DNA of 17,045 nucleotides from Caryophanales bacterium UBA4682. GTDB lineage: Bacteria > Bacillota_I > Bacilli_A > RFN20 > CAG-288. The notes beneath the pieces are model-generated. The model had not been told where the DNA came from and did not search any database. It saw only the letters and a list, made by a program, of their open reading frames with translations. Both the position numbers and the translations under genes were made by a program. Of the stretch, positions 7,261 to 14,801 are shown in pieces. Numbering within the stretch: position 1 is the stretch's first letter; each line of letters starts with the position of its first letter. The stretch spans positions 1 through 17,045 of the forward strand of contig DHKY01000018.1 of assembly GCA_002404995.1 (NCBI GenBank). Direction: 5' to 3'.

Positions 7261-8444
7261 ATGTCCGATTTGCTTGAAAAGATTCTAGATGATGACAACG
7301 TTAAGATAGCCATGCAAAGAGTAAAATCGAATGGTGGTACTTTTGGTGTTGATAAAATGGAGTTATCTAAACTTGATGACTACATGGAGGAACATCTAGA
7401 AGAAATCAAGCATGAGATACGGACAAGAACCTATGTTCCTAATCCAGTAAAGAGAGTCGAAATCCCGAAGCCTAATGGTGGAGTAAGAAAACTAGGTATC
7501 CCGACAGTGGTAGATAGAACAATCCAACAAGCAATTGTTCAAGTCTTATCGCCGATTTGCGAACCTGTCTTCAGTGAATACTCTTATGGATTCAGACCGG
7601 GAAGATGTTGCCAGCAAGCAATTATCAAAGCATTAGAATTTATGAATGATGGGTACTTATGGGTTGTGGATATTGACCTAGAGAAATTCTTTGACAATGT
7701 TCCGCAAGATAAGCTTATGAGTTATCTTCATCGTATTATCAATGATGGTGATACAGAGAGCCTTATTCGCAAATTTCTAAAGGCAGGGGTAATGGTTAAT
7801 GACACAACAGAAAAAACGGACATGGGAACACCACAAGGTGGAAACTTATCACCACTACTAAGTAACATCATGTTAACTGAACTCGATAAAGAGCTGGAAG
7901 CAAGAGAACTGCACTTTACAAGATATGCGGATGATTGCATTATCCTTGTCAAATCGCATGCTGCTGCTAACCGGGTTATGCACTCGATAACGGGCTTTAT
8001 TGAGCGAAAATTAGGACTTAAAGTCAACGCAACAAAAACAAAGATTGTCCCACCACAAGACCTAAAATACTTAGGCTTTGGTTTTTGGAAGGATAATGAT
8101 GGAACTTGGAAAGCAAGACCACACAAGGATCCAAGATGAAGTTCCAAAGAAAAGTGAAGTTACTATGCAAACGCTCATGGGGTGTGGAGCTAGGATATAG
8201 AATATCTAAACTCAATGAAGTGACAAGAGGATGGATTAACTACTATCGGATAGGAAGCATGAAAGACTTTCTTATCAATATCTCGAACCACCTTAGAACA
8301 ATGCTTCGTATCATCATTTGGAAACAATGGAAAGTACCATCAAAAAGACAACAGGGACTTGAAAAACTTGGTATCGATAAGGATAAGGCAAGACAAACAG
8401 CATATATGGGAGACCACTATCAATTTGTTTGCACAAAACTTTGA
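7261..8444 (+). pseudogene. ltrA: Group II intron reverse transcriptase/maturase, frameshifted
   Basis: The first part (7261-8139, 292 aa) contains the reverse transcriptase: the KPNGGVRKLGIPTVVDR fingers motif, YGFRPGR, VDIDLEKFFD, TPQGGNLSP and the catalytic RYADD box. It then stops. The maturase (X) domain continues in another frame to 8444: LNEVTRGWINYYRIG, then IIIWKQWK and LGID. The break is at about 8128-8133 (GGATCC). One added T, giving GATTCC, would join the frames as H-K-D-S-K-M-K and give exactly 395 codons (394 aa), a normal size for a maturase without an endonuclease domain. No HNH endonuclease domain is present even after repair. The two pieces could reflect a true 1-base deletion, a sequencing error, or, least likely, programmed frameshifting. 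The final stop is TGA, unlike the neighbouring genes. Confidence 0.9.
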
Positions 8445-8540
8445 GTAAGAAATGCAACCAGTAAGGAAAAACTAGCCCGCAAGGGGCTAGTTGACCCTCT
8501 TGATTACTATCTTAAGAAGGTTTAGTTTGAGGTAGGATTG

Positions 8541-8623
8541 AACCGCCCATTGCCGAACGGCATGATGGGTGGTGTGAGAGGTGATGGAGATTGAAGATTC
8601 TTCAATTTCCTAGCCTACTCGAT
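8541..8623 (+). ncRNA. Group II intron domains V and VI
   Basis: Domain V folds as the canonical 34-nt hairpin: ACCGCCCAT (8542-8550) pairs with ATGGGTGGT (8565-8573, one G-U), there is a 2-nt bulge TG (8563-8564), and the tip is TGCC-GAAC-GGCA. The triad is CGC (8544-8546). Domain VI follows as a hairpin whose arms are ATTGAAG (8590-8596) and CTTCAAT (8600-8606), with the likely bulged branch A at 8617, seven from the proposed 3' end. The RNA catalytic core therefore looks intact although the protein is broken. Confidence 0.8.
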
Positions 8624-8627
8624 TGGC

Positions 8628-10580
8628 TTATTTTCGTTTGATTTCTTCTTTTTTCCTCTTTCGTGGTAGGAGGAAGTACAGGATAGAGAGCGTGAAAAGA
8701 AGTGCAAAAGAGAGAAAGGTAATCAGAGAAACAAAGCACCTTGAATAAAAAGGAGTGAAGAAGGTAAGACCGGTTGTTCCGAAATGGCTATTGTAGTAAG
8801 GATTCCTGCAGAAAACACTTAGGATTCCAAGTAGGATACCAAAAGCAAAGCCAAGGAAAGAGGAGCCTAGGCATCCGATTAAACTATCTTTCAATAGTTT
8901 TTTCCGTGATGTTCCAAGGAAACGAAGCAAGATGTATTTCCGTCGGTTTGCGGTTATGTAACCCAAAATGAAGATGACTAAGAAACCGGGTAATATCCAA
9001 AGGAACAGCTTTCCGATTTGTTCTAATCGTAAGGAATGACGATTGAATCCATTCCAAGTGAAGAGCCTTTTTCCTGTCTTTTTATCGGTGCAGATAGGAG
9101 CATAAAGGAAAACATTGATGAACCTTGAAGGGTCTGAGCTCAGAAAGGCTTCTTGGTTTCTGCTGTTGTTCGGAACAAAGAAGAGACGGCTTTGGTTTAG
9201 ATAGGTTCCTTGTCCGCAAAAAATTGTTTCTGTTTTAAAAGCGTAGATGAGCCGTGCTTTCGAATCCGGTCTGTGATTAGCGTCTGTTGGATCATAGTCT
9301 TTGTATTTTAGTGCGATTGTATTCGGATTTTCTGCTTTATAGATGCCGACAATTTCAAAAGAACATTGTTGCTCCCGTGATTTTATCTTTGAACCGATTC
9401 TAAGTTCAGGATTATTCCTCTGACATATGTCAGGAATTATGCACTCGAATTGCTCGGTAGGATATTTTCCTTCCGTTAGTTTAACTTTATCTGGATCATT
9501 ATCTTGGTAGATACAGATTCCTTCGAAGGTCTTTCCCGGAATTTTATAGTCTTCTCCGCCTGTTTGGGTGTTTTCATTAACACTTAACGCATTGGCATAG
9601 ACCACTGGATATACGATTGTTTCATCTGGAAGCGGGTGGAAGGTCGGAAGAACAGGTGCTGTTTGTAGGAACACCTGATTGCATGCTTCTTGATAGGGTG
9701 ATTTGGTCCTGACCTCTCCAGTATCTGAAAAATTGGTAGTGGTTTCTGTTGATTTTGAAACAGAAATACTCCAGAAGGAAAAGATGGTGAGAAGGACACA
9801 GAACACAGCAAGAAGACCATGGAATTTCTTGTCTGTTTTGAAGCTGCTAAGCAGAGGGCTTGTATAGAAGCTCTTCTTTTTCTTCACAGTAGTCTCTGAA
9901 TCATCAAAGGCTCCTTCTTTTTCCTCTGTCAGCTTTCCATCCTTCCTTTTCAAAATAAAAGCATCTTTTGTGAACCATTCCGGCCTGTTATCATGGGTAG
10001 CAAAGATGACAAGACGATTTTTCGATAGGTCAAGAACATATCTCAGAATCTTCTCTGTACTGATAGGATCCAGATTAGAGGTGATTTCGTCAAGCAGGAT
10101 GATTCGTTTATCCGCATATAGGGCTTGTCCAAAACAAAGACGCTCTTTCTCGCCTTCACTTAGTTCCTTGCATTTCTCGTTAAGGACGTTTTCTAGTCCA
10201 AGATCCGTAAGGATTTTTTTTGCCTTCTCTTTGTCCTTTTTCTCATAAGGGAGAAGGAAGTCATCGATTACCTTCCTGTCCTCAAAGAAAAGGGCATCCT
10301 GTGCAACATAGGAGACATAATTGTCAGAAAAGGATTCTCTATTCTTCTTAGATAGTTCCTCTCCTGAACAGGAGATTGTTCCCTCGTAGTCCGTCTCTTT
10401 TCCAGACAGAATGTTCAGCAGGGTTGACTTTCCAGATCCGTTTTCTCCAAAAAGAAGGTAGAGTCCGTTCGGATAGAAGGAATAGGAAAGGGCAGAAAGT
10501 ACTTTCTGCTCTCCGTAGTTCTTTGAGAGAGAATTAAGAGAAAGAAATCTGTTTTCTTTAATAGGTTCCATAGAATCCAT
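8628..10580 (-). CDS. MacB-like fused ABC transporter, second paralogue
   Basis: A 650-aa single-chain transporter with the same architecture as 273-2237. Its ATPase shows Walker A GENGSGKST (45-53), Q-loop Gln94, signature LSEGE (140-144), Walker B IILLDE (160-165), SNLD (168-171) and switch His196. A first membrane segment (about 255-275), a roughly 250-residue outer domain containing several Cys, and three C-terminal membrane segments (about 526-546, 568-590, 616-640) follow, with the FtsX-like RKYILLRFLGTSRKKLLK after the second. The C-terminus is very basic. The ATG at 10580 overlaps the upstream secreted-protein gene by 23 bp; a second ATG at 10571 (14-bp overlap) is equally possible. 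Neither has a strong ribosome binding site, implying translational coupling. Its stop lies about 5 bp from the intron end, so it has no terminator of its own there. Confidence 0.85.
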   Translation of the reverse strand: MDSMEPIKENRFLSLNSLSKNYGEQKVLSALSYSFYPNGLYLLFGENGSGKSTLLNILSGKETDYEGTISCSGEELSKKNRESFSDNYVSYVAQDALFFEDRKVIDDFLLPYEKKDKEKAKKILTDLGLENVLNEKCKELSEGEKERLCFGQALYADKRIILLDEITSNLDPISTEKILRYVLDLSKNRLVIFATHDNRPEWFTKDAFILKRKDGKLTEEKEGAFDDSETTVKKKKSFYTSPLLSSFKTDKKFHGLLAVFCVLLTIFSFWSISVSKSTETTTNFSDTGEVRTKSPYQEACNQVFLQTAPVLPTFHPLPDETIVYPVVYANALSVNENTQTGGEDYKIPGKTFEGICIYQDNDPDKVKLTEGKYPTEQFECIIPDICQRNNPELRIGSKIKSREQQCSFEIVGIYKAENPNTIALKYKDYDPTDANHRPDSKARLIYAFKTETIFCGQGTYLNQSRLFFVPNNSRNQEAFLSSDPSRFINVFLYAPICTDKKTGKRLFTWNGFNRHSLRLEQIGKLFLWILPGFLVIFILGYITANRRKYILLRFLGTSRKKLLKDSLIGCLGSSFLGFAFGILLGILSVFCRNPYYNSHFGTTGLTFFTPFYSRCFVSLITFLSFALLFTLSILYFLLPRKRKKEEIKRK

Positions 10581-11406
10581 AGTCCGTGTGATTTGTTGTA
10601 TATGAACCGCTCGTGGCTGAAGAAGTAGTCATAGAGTATTCTACTTTGTAGTCAAAAGAATAGCTGCTATACACAATTCCATCGTTCTTGACTTCCATCC
10701 TGTAGTAACAATCCATGCGGTAGTTTCCACCATATGTTGGGTCGAATATATAAACCCATTCTTGCTGAGTATTATTGCGTGGCGCAGTTGCTTGAGAAAC
10801 CTTTGGCGCGGAACCTGACAGAACTGCTTGACCAGAAAAAGATAGTGTCACTCCTTTCGAACCAGAGACTGATAACTTCGCCCCATCAGTCAGATTTACC
10901 CCAGCACCTAAGCTACTTGAGTAGTTGTATGAGGTACTATAGCTTGATGCATTTTGATAAGTGAGTGAAGATGTGTTTTCACATGGCCAGGAACGAATAT
11001 AAGCAAAAGAAGAACTTTTTTTGAATGAATTTTCCTTTTTTTGATAAGGAAGAATGTGAATATAGCCATGATCTAGTTTCGAACCGACATCGTATTCACT
11101 ATGGCCACTGTAGTGAGGAATGCACCCAGGAATGAAGTTGACTTGCACATGAATAATGTATAATCTGGAAATATCTGTCAATTGGGAATAGTAATAATCA
11201 GAATTATAGTTCCTGTATCCAGAGCTTCCTCCACTAACATAGACCTCCTCGTCTTCTCCTCCTTCATAAGTGAACCCTTCAATTTCTGGATGGTTGCGTC
11301 TTGTCAGCTTGATATTCGTAGGTTGATTGAAGGAGAGAAATGGTAGATACGAAAAACTGAGGCCGCTTAGTGTGACTAAAGCGACTAATTTTTTTAAAGC
11401 TTTCAT
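10558..11406 (-). CDS. Secreted Tyr/Ser-rich protein paired with ABC transporter
   Basis: This 282-aa protein starts with a Sec signal peptide (basic MKALKK, hydrophobic core about 7-24). The mature part is rich in Tyr, Ser and Gly and predicted mostly beta. Residues about 148-200 alternate small polar (Ser/Thr) and hydrophobic residues (for example AKLSVSGSKGVTLSFSG), a pattern seen in membrane-inserting beta-hairpins of pore-forming proteins and also in ordinary secreted beta proteins. A C-terminal part (about 217-258) has alternating aromatic residues. There are only three Cys (95, 142, 233). Start: a good GGAG lies about 8 bp before the ATG, behind a candidate promoter. The 3' end overlaps the fused ABC transporter, so the two are made together. 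I recognise no family; an exported toxin, bacteriocin-like protein, surface protein or transporter accessory are all possible. Confidence 0.8.
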   Translation of the reverse strand: MKALKKLVALVTLSGLSFSYLPFLSFNQPTNIKLTRRNHPEIEGFTYEGGEDEEVYVSGGSSGYRNYNSDYYYSQLTDISRLYIIHVQVNFIPGCIPHYSGHSEYDVGSKLDHGYIHILPYQKKENSFKKSSSFAYIRSWPCENTSSLTYQNASSYSTSYNYSSSLGAGVNLTDGAKLSVSGSKGVTLSFSGQAVLSGSAPKVSQATAPRNNTQQEWVYIFDPTYGGNYRMDCYYRMEVKNDGIVYSSYSFDYKVEYSMTTSSATSGSYTTNHTDYGFYGTY

Positions 11407-11430
11407 TGTTAGCTCCTTTTATTTTGATAT

Positions 11431-11461
11431 AGTATAGCACTAAAAAAAGACATGGCGTAAA
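11431..11461 (-). promoter_or_regulatory. Candidate promoter of secreted protein-ABC unit
   Basis: On the minus strand TATACT (11436-11431) lies 19 bp after TTTACG (11461-11456). The spacing is slightly long. The ribosome binding site AAAAGGAG follows before the ATG at 11406. Confidence 0.5.
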
Positions 11462-11541
11462 ATTACTTATGATAATTGACATAACACAGAAGAAAAATGA
11501 AGACACTTGAATCCGAATGAATCAGAAAACTATCCTTTTGT

Positions 11542-11570
11542 TTGAACTCTTCTTTTCTTTTCGCTATTCT
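11542..11570 (+). promoter_or_regulatory. Sigma-A promoter of the SDR gene
   Basis: TTGAAC (11542-11547) and TATTCT (11565-11570) are separated by an ideal 17 bp. A strong AAAGGAGG (11585-11592) precedes the ATG at 11601. It diverges from the promoter of the minus-strand unit. Confidence 0.75.
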
Positions 11571-11600
11571 AGATAGAGAAGATGAAAGGAGGCAGAAAGA

Positions 11601-12353
11601 ATGAAAGCATTAGTTACCGGTGGAACCGGCGGAATTGGGAAAGACAGGGCTCTAAGTTTATTAAAAAGAGGATATGAAGTAAGGGTGGTTTCCCGGAAAG
11701 AGGGCGAATTCTCCGATAGGAAGAAACAGTTTCCAGAAGGAAAACTGACGTTTGCATCCTATGATCTTTCAAAAGAAGAGGAATGCTATCATTTATTAAA
11801 GGATACAGAGAACATTGACTTTGATGTCTTTATCAACAATGCCGGCTTTGGTGATATCGGATATAGGGAAAAGACTGATTTGAATAAGGAAGTGAATAGG
11901 CTCAAGCTTAACGATATTGCAACCTTGATTTTAGTAAAGTCTTTCCTTCTTCGTTTCAAGAAGAAAAATAAGGGACATGTTCTAAGGACGGCTTCTGCGG
12001 CTGCGTTTGGCGTTGCGCCTTATAGGAATGTCTACTATGCTTCGAAAGCGTTTGTTTATTCTTTAGCCCATGGCTATTACCGTGAACTGAAAGATGCTAA
12101 GAGCAAAGTGACTCTTTCTGTTTTATGCCCAGGACCGGTTAAGACAAACTTTGAAAAAGTTGCCAATGCAAAGTTCACCATCCATTCTCTGACTTCCCCT
12201 TATGTCGGAGAATATGCTGTCAAAAAGAGGCTAAAAGGAAAATTTGAGATTGTCCCTGGATTTACAATCAAACTTGGACATGTTTTCTCTCACTTGGTTC
12301 CAAAAAAGAGGATTTCCAAGGTTCTTCGTAAGCAATCGGAGATGAAAGAATAA
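11601..12353 (+). CDS. Short-chain dehydrogenase/reductase (SDR)
   Basis: A 250-aa classical SDR enzyme that uses NAD(P)(H) to reduce or oxidise a carbonyl/alcohol; the substrate is not evident. Motifs are the nucleotide-binding TGGTGGIG (6-13), NNAG (79-82), and the catalytic tetrad Asn104, Ser132, Tyr146 and Lys149 (YASK), followed by PGPV (177-180) with Thr182. Arg28 and Arg32 after the second strand suggest NADP preference. The strand before the catalytic Ser reads LRTAS rather than the usual I-V-N-V-A-S. The C-terminus (from about 225) is basic and may lie at the membrane surface, as in DltE/SDR-like lipid enzymes, though this is speculative. It is monocistronic, with its own promoter and a perfect terminator. 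Confidence 0.92.
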   Translation: MKALVTGGTGGIGKDRALSLLKRGYEVRVVSRKEGEFSDRKKQFPEGKLTFASYDLSKEEECYHLLKDTENIDFDVFINNAGFGDIGYREKTDLNKEVNRLKLNDIATLILVKSFLLRFKKKNKGHVLRTASAAAFGVAPYRNVYYASKAFVYSLAHGYYRELKDAKSKVTLSVLCPGPVKTNFEKVANAKFTIHSLTSPYVGEYAVKKRLKGKFEIVPGFTIKLGHVFSHLVPKKRISKVLRKQSEMKE

Positions 12354-12389
12354 ATTGAAAAAGTCCCGAAAACACGGGACTTTTTCAAT
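12354..12389. terminator. Terminator after the SDR gene
   Basis: A perfect 15-bp stem (12354-12368 with 12375-12389) with loop AAAACA starts right after the stop codon. T-runs occur on both sides of the stem, so it may act in both directions. Confidence 0.93.
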
Positions 12390-12413
12390 GGCCTAAAAAT
12401 TAAATCGAAAGAA

Positions 12414-12440
12414 TTAGCACTTTGCCCTTGAAATTGCTAA
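12414..12440. promoter_or_regulatory. CIRCE operator (HrcA binding site)
   Basis: TTAGCACTT (12414-12422), a 9-nt spacer and AATTGCTAA (12432-12440) match the CIRCE consensus TTAGCACTC-N9-GAGTGCTAA at 8 of 9 and 7 of 9 positions. It overlaps the -35 of the groES promoter, the usual arrangement for repression by HrcA at normal temperature. hrcA itself is not in the window. Confidence 0.9.
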
Positions 12441-12455
12441 TTTCGTGCCTATAAT
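12428..12455 (+). promoter_or_regulatory. Sigma-A promoter of groES-groEL
   Basis: TTGAAA (12428-12433) and a perfect TATAAT (12450-12455) are 16 bp apart. The -35 lies inside the CIRCE element. Confidence 0.85.
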
Positions 12456-12494
12456 TAATCTTGGCCCTACAGAAAGGGTGATGGAGGAAATCAA

Positions 12495-12779
12495 ATGATT
12501 AAACCGTTACGCGATTATGTCGTCTTAGAGAAGCTTCCGGAAGAAAAGAAAGTCGGAAGCATTATCATTGCTAGTAGCAAGACGGATAACGATTCTGCTA
12601 TTGCTACTGTTATTGCTGTCGGTCCTGGCTATACCGATAAAGAAGGACATAAGATCGTTGTTGAAGCCAAAGTCGGTCAGAAAGTCATTTATAAGAAATA
12701 TTCGACTACGGATTACGAGGAAGGCGGAAAGAAGCTTAGGCTGATCCGCGATGAAGATATCCTCGCTGTTGTTGACTAA
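12495..12779 (+). CDS. groES: Co-chaperonin GroES (Hsp10)
   Basis: A 94-aa subunit of the heptameric lid that caps GroEL during ATP-driven protein folding. It begins with the typical MIKPLRDYVVLEKL and contains the VIAVGPG strand and the VGQKVIYKKYS segment; length is standard. The mobile loop that contacts GroEL reads EEKKVGSIII (16-25), whereas most homologues have a Gly-Gly-Ile-Val-Leu core there, so the contact sequence is divergent. A strong GGAGGA site lies 7 bp before the ATG. It is the first gene after CIRCE and is 23 bp from groEL. Confidence 0.97.
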   Translation: MIKPLRDYVVLEKLPEEKKVGSIIIASSKTDNDSAIATVIAVGPGYTDKEGHKIVVEAKVGQKVIYKKYSTTDYEEGGKKLRLIRDEDILAVVD

Positions 12780-12802
12780 TCATCAAAGGAGAATTACTGA
12801 AT

Positions 12803-14428
12803 ATGGCAAAGAAAGTTTCTTATGGAAAAGAAGCCCGCGACAATAGGCTCAAGGGCGTTGATGTCTTAGCTGATACGGTAAAGCTTACCCTTGGCCCTAA
12901 GGGCCGTAATGTTGCTCTTGACCGTGGTTATGGTTCTCCAATTATCGTGAATGATGGTGTCACTATCGCTCGTGAAATCGAACTGGAGGACAAGGAACAG
13001 AACGCAGGTGCTAAGCTTGTCTACGAAGTCGCGAACAAGACCAATGATGTTGCCGGCGATGGAACCACCACTGCCACTGTCTTAGCCCAGGCTAGGATTC
13101 ATGAAGGCTTCAAAGCTCTTGATCGCGGCGCCAATCCGGTTCTTGTCCGTTCTGGTATTGATAAAGCTGCTCATGAGGTCGGCGACTATCTTTTGAAGCA
13201 TAGCAAGAAGATTGATACTTCTGCTGATATTGCTGCTGTTGCCGGTATTTCTGCTGGCGATGAGGCAATCGGAAAGACGATTGCTGAGGCTAGGGATAAG
13301 GTCGGCAAAGATGGCGTTATCACTGTCGAAGAAGGCAAAGGCTTCGATACGACTCTTGATGTTGTCCAGGGAAGGCAGTTTGATAAAGGCTATATTTCTC
13401 CTTACAGGGTCACAGATTCTGAAAAGAGGATTGCAACCCTAGAGAATGCCTATATCATGGTTACAGACCAGAAGGTCTCTAACTTACAGGATATTCTTCC
13501 TAGGTTACAGGCCGTTGTGGAGTCTCATCGTCCGTTATTGATTATTGCCGATGATGTCGACAATGATGTTTCTTCTACTCTTATTGTCAACAAGCTCCGC
13601 GGCACTTTCAACGTTGTTGCTGTCAAGGCTCCGGAATTCGGTGATAATCAGAAGAACATTCTTCAGGATATTGCTGTCAGGACTGGTGCAAAGTTCTATT
13701 CTAAGGACCTCAACAGGAACCTCAAGGATATCTCTTTGGATGATCTTGGCTCTGCTAAGAAAGTCAAGGTTACCAAAGACAATACCACCATTATCGATGG
13801 TGCTGGTTCTGCAGAAGATGTTTCTGCCCGTGTGGCTGAACTCAAAGGTCAGATTGCCGAAGTCACTTCCGACTATGACAAGAAGAACCTCCAGAAACGT
13901 ATTGCAAAGCTCTCTGCCGGTGTCGCTGTCATCCGTGTCGGTGCTTTGACTGAGACCGAGAGGAAAGACAAGAAGCTCCGTCTTGAAGATGCTATCAACG
14001 CAACCGCTGCTGCTGTCGATGAAGGTGTTGTCGAAGGCGGTGGAATTGCGCTTAGGAAGTGCTATAAGGAATTAAAAGGCAAGATCAAGGATGAAGATCC
14101 GGATGTCCAGAAAGGCATCGACGTTGTCCTCAATGCCCTTGTTGCTCCGCTTTCCCAGATGGCTATCAATGCTGGTTTCGATGCTGGCGAAGTCATTGAT
14201 GCTGCTAAAGCACGTAAGGATGATAAGGGTTTCGATGTCAAGACTGGCAAATGGATTAACAGGATGGATAATGGCATTATCGATCCGACTAAGGTCACCC
14301 GTACTGCTGTTGTGAACTCTGCTTCTATTGCTTCCTTATTCATTACGACTGAAGCTGTCGTTACGGAAATCCCTAAACCGGCTGCACCGGCTGCTGCTCC
14401 GGCAGGAAACAGGGATAGGGGATATTAA
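12803..14428 (+). CDS. groEL: Chaperonin GroEL (Hsp60)
   Basis: A 541-aa chaperonin subunit that forms the double-ring folding chamber with GroES. It has the family's ATP site: LTLGPKGRNV (28-37), NDGVTI with Asp51, and GDGTTT (85-90) with Asp86. The hinge/equatorial motif LEDAINAT...AVDEGVVEGGG is near residue 390-410. The C-terminal tail is Pro/Ala-rich and ends NRDRGY, not the usual GGM repeats that line the chamber floor. AAAGGAGA lies upstream at good distance. It shares the CIRCE-controlled promoter with groES and is followed by a strong terminator. Confidence 0.98.
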   Translation: MAKKVSYGKEARDNRLKGVDVLADTVKLTLGPKGRNVALDRGYGSPIIVNDGVTIAREIELEDKEQNAGAKLVYEVANKTNDVAGDGTTTATVLAQARIHEGFKALDRGANPVLVRSGIDKAAHEVGDYLLKHSKKIDTSADIAAVAGISAGDEAIGKTIAEARDKVGKDGVITVEEGKGFDTTLDVVQGRQFDKGYISPYRVTDSEKRIATLENAYIMVTDQKVSNLQDILPRLQAVVESHRPLLIIADDVDNDVSSTLIVNKLRGTFNVVAVKAPEFGDNQKNILQDIAVRTGAKFYSKDLNRNLKDISLDDLGSAKKVKVTKDNTTIIDGAGSAEDVSARVAELKGQIAEVTSDYDKKNLQKRIAKLSAGVAVIRVGALTETERKDKKLRLEDAINATAAAVDEGVVEGGGIALRKCYKELKGKIKDEDPDVQKGIDVVLNALVAPLSQMAINAGFDAGEVIDAAKARKDDKGFDVKTGKWINRMDNGIIDPTKVTRTAVVNSASIASLFITTEAVVTEIPKPAAPAAAPAGNRDRGY

Positions 14429-14455
14429 TCCTCTTTCCGTTATTCAATAGAATTT

Positions 14456-14498
14456 GGCTCCTTCCCTTGGATATGCCAAGGATCTAGGAGCCTTTTTT
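14456..14498 (+). terminator. Terminator of groES-groEL
   Basis: GGCTCCT (14456-14462) pairs with AGGAGCC (14486-14492), with an inner CCTTGG/CCAAGG stem, followed by six T (14493-14498). Confidence 0.9.
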
Positions 14499-14510
14499 GT
14501 TTAAAAACTG

Positions 14511-14524
14511 AGAAAGCGCTTAAA
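14511..14524. promoter_or_regulatory. cre-like palindrome (possible CcpA site)
   Basis: AGAAAGCGCTTAAA keeps the palindromic AAGCGCTT core of catabolite-responsive elements and matches 11 of 14 positions of TGAAAGCGCTTTCA. It is about 290 bp upstream of the permease start, far from the likely promoter, so function is uncertain. Confidence 0.4.
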
Positions 14525-14745
14525 TAGACAAAATAATTTAAGTGTCGATTTATGGTGTGCAAATGTGGTTTTTGCACGGCTCTAGAAATATATATGAACC
14601 CCATAACAAATGGCAAAAAAACCCGAAAAATCCGATATTTCTTTTATTTCAATGATTTTTTAAAAATGTATAGTTAAAGAGATATTTACCCACTAAAAAA
14701 TTCAAAAAATCACTTTATAATCGGCACTTTTGGCTAGAAAAAATA

Positions 14746-14775
14746 TTGCGAACAGATTGTAAATTATTCTAAAAT
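14746..14775 (+). promoter_or_regulatory. Candidate promoter of the permease-dehydrogenase operon
   Basis: TTGCGA (14746-14751) is followed after 18 bp by TAAAAT (14770-14775). A perfect TATAAT at 14716-14721 is an alternative -10, but its -35 region has no good match. AAGGAGG (14788-14794) precedes the ATG at 14802. Confidence 0.45.
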
Positions 14776-14801
14776 ATCGCTGTTTTTAAGGAGGACCATC
14801 T

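Larger units (their letters stand above)
6801..8623 (+). mobile_element. Group II intron, about 1.8 kb, with broken maturase ORF
   Basis: The element has the standard layout: about 460 nt of structured non-coding RNA (domains I-III), a reverse transcriptase/maturase reading frame inside domain IV (7261-8444), a recognisable domain V (8541-8574), and a domain VI hairpin ending in CTACTCGAT (about 8623). The 3' end is set from the domain VI ending and its likely branch A at 8617. The 5' end is less sure: GTGAAAG at 6801 is the best candidate but is not a perfect GUGYG start, so the true boundary could lie 10-30 nt upstream. It sits between the psuG terminator and the stop codon of the convergent ABC gene, so it breaks no gene. 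The 6772-7260 stretch holds no other gene. Confidence 0.85.
14429..14801. other. AT-rich intergenic region between groEL and the permease
   Basis: This 373-bp stretch holds the groEL terminator, a cre-like palindrome (14511-14524), an inverted repeat GTGCAAA/TTTGCAC (14557-14563 and 14571-14577), and AT-rich DNA with two candidate promoters before the permease gene. I find no credible ORF in it. Its length and symmetric sites suggest a regulated upstream region for the permease-dehydrogenase operon. Confidence 0.6.

Noticed and set aside
8106..8444. Separate 112-aa gene with its own ATG
   Set aside because: Its content is the maturase domain that completes the upstream reverse transcriptase; the ATG is incidental and the split is a frameshift.
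8470..8492. Hairpin AACTAGCCC/GGGCTAGTT as a terminator
   Set aside because: No T-run follows it and it lies in intron domain IV; it is more likely an intron structural stem.
13545..13949. 134-aa ORF inside groEL in another frame
   Set aside because: It is a Leu/Ser-rich shadow of the groEL coding sequence.
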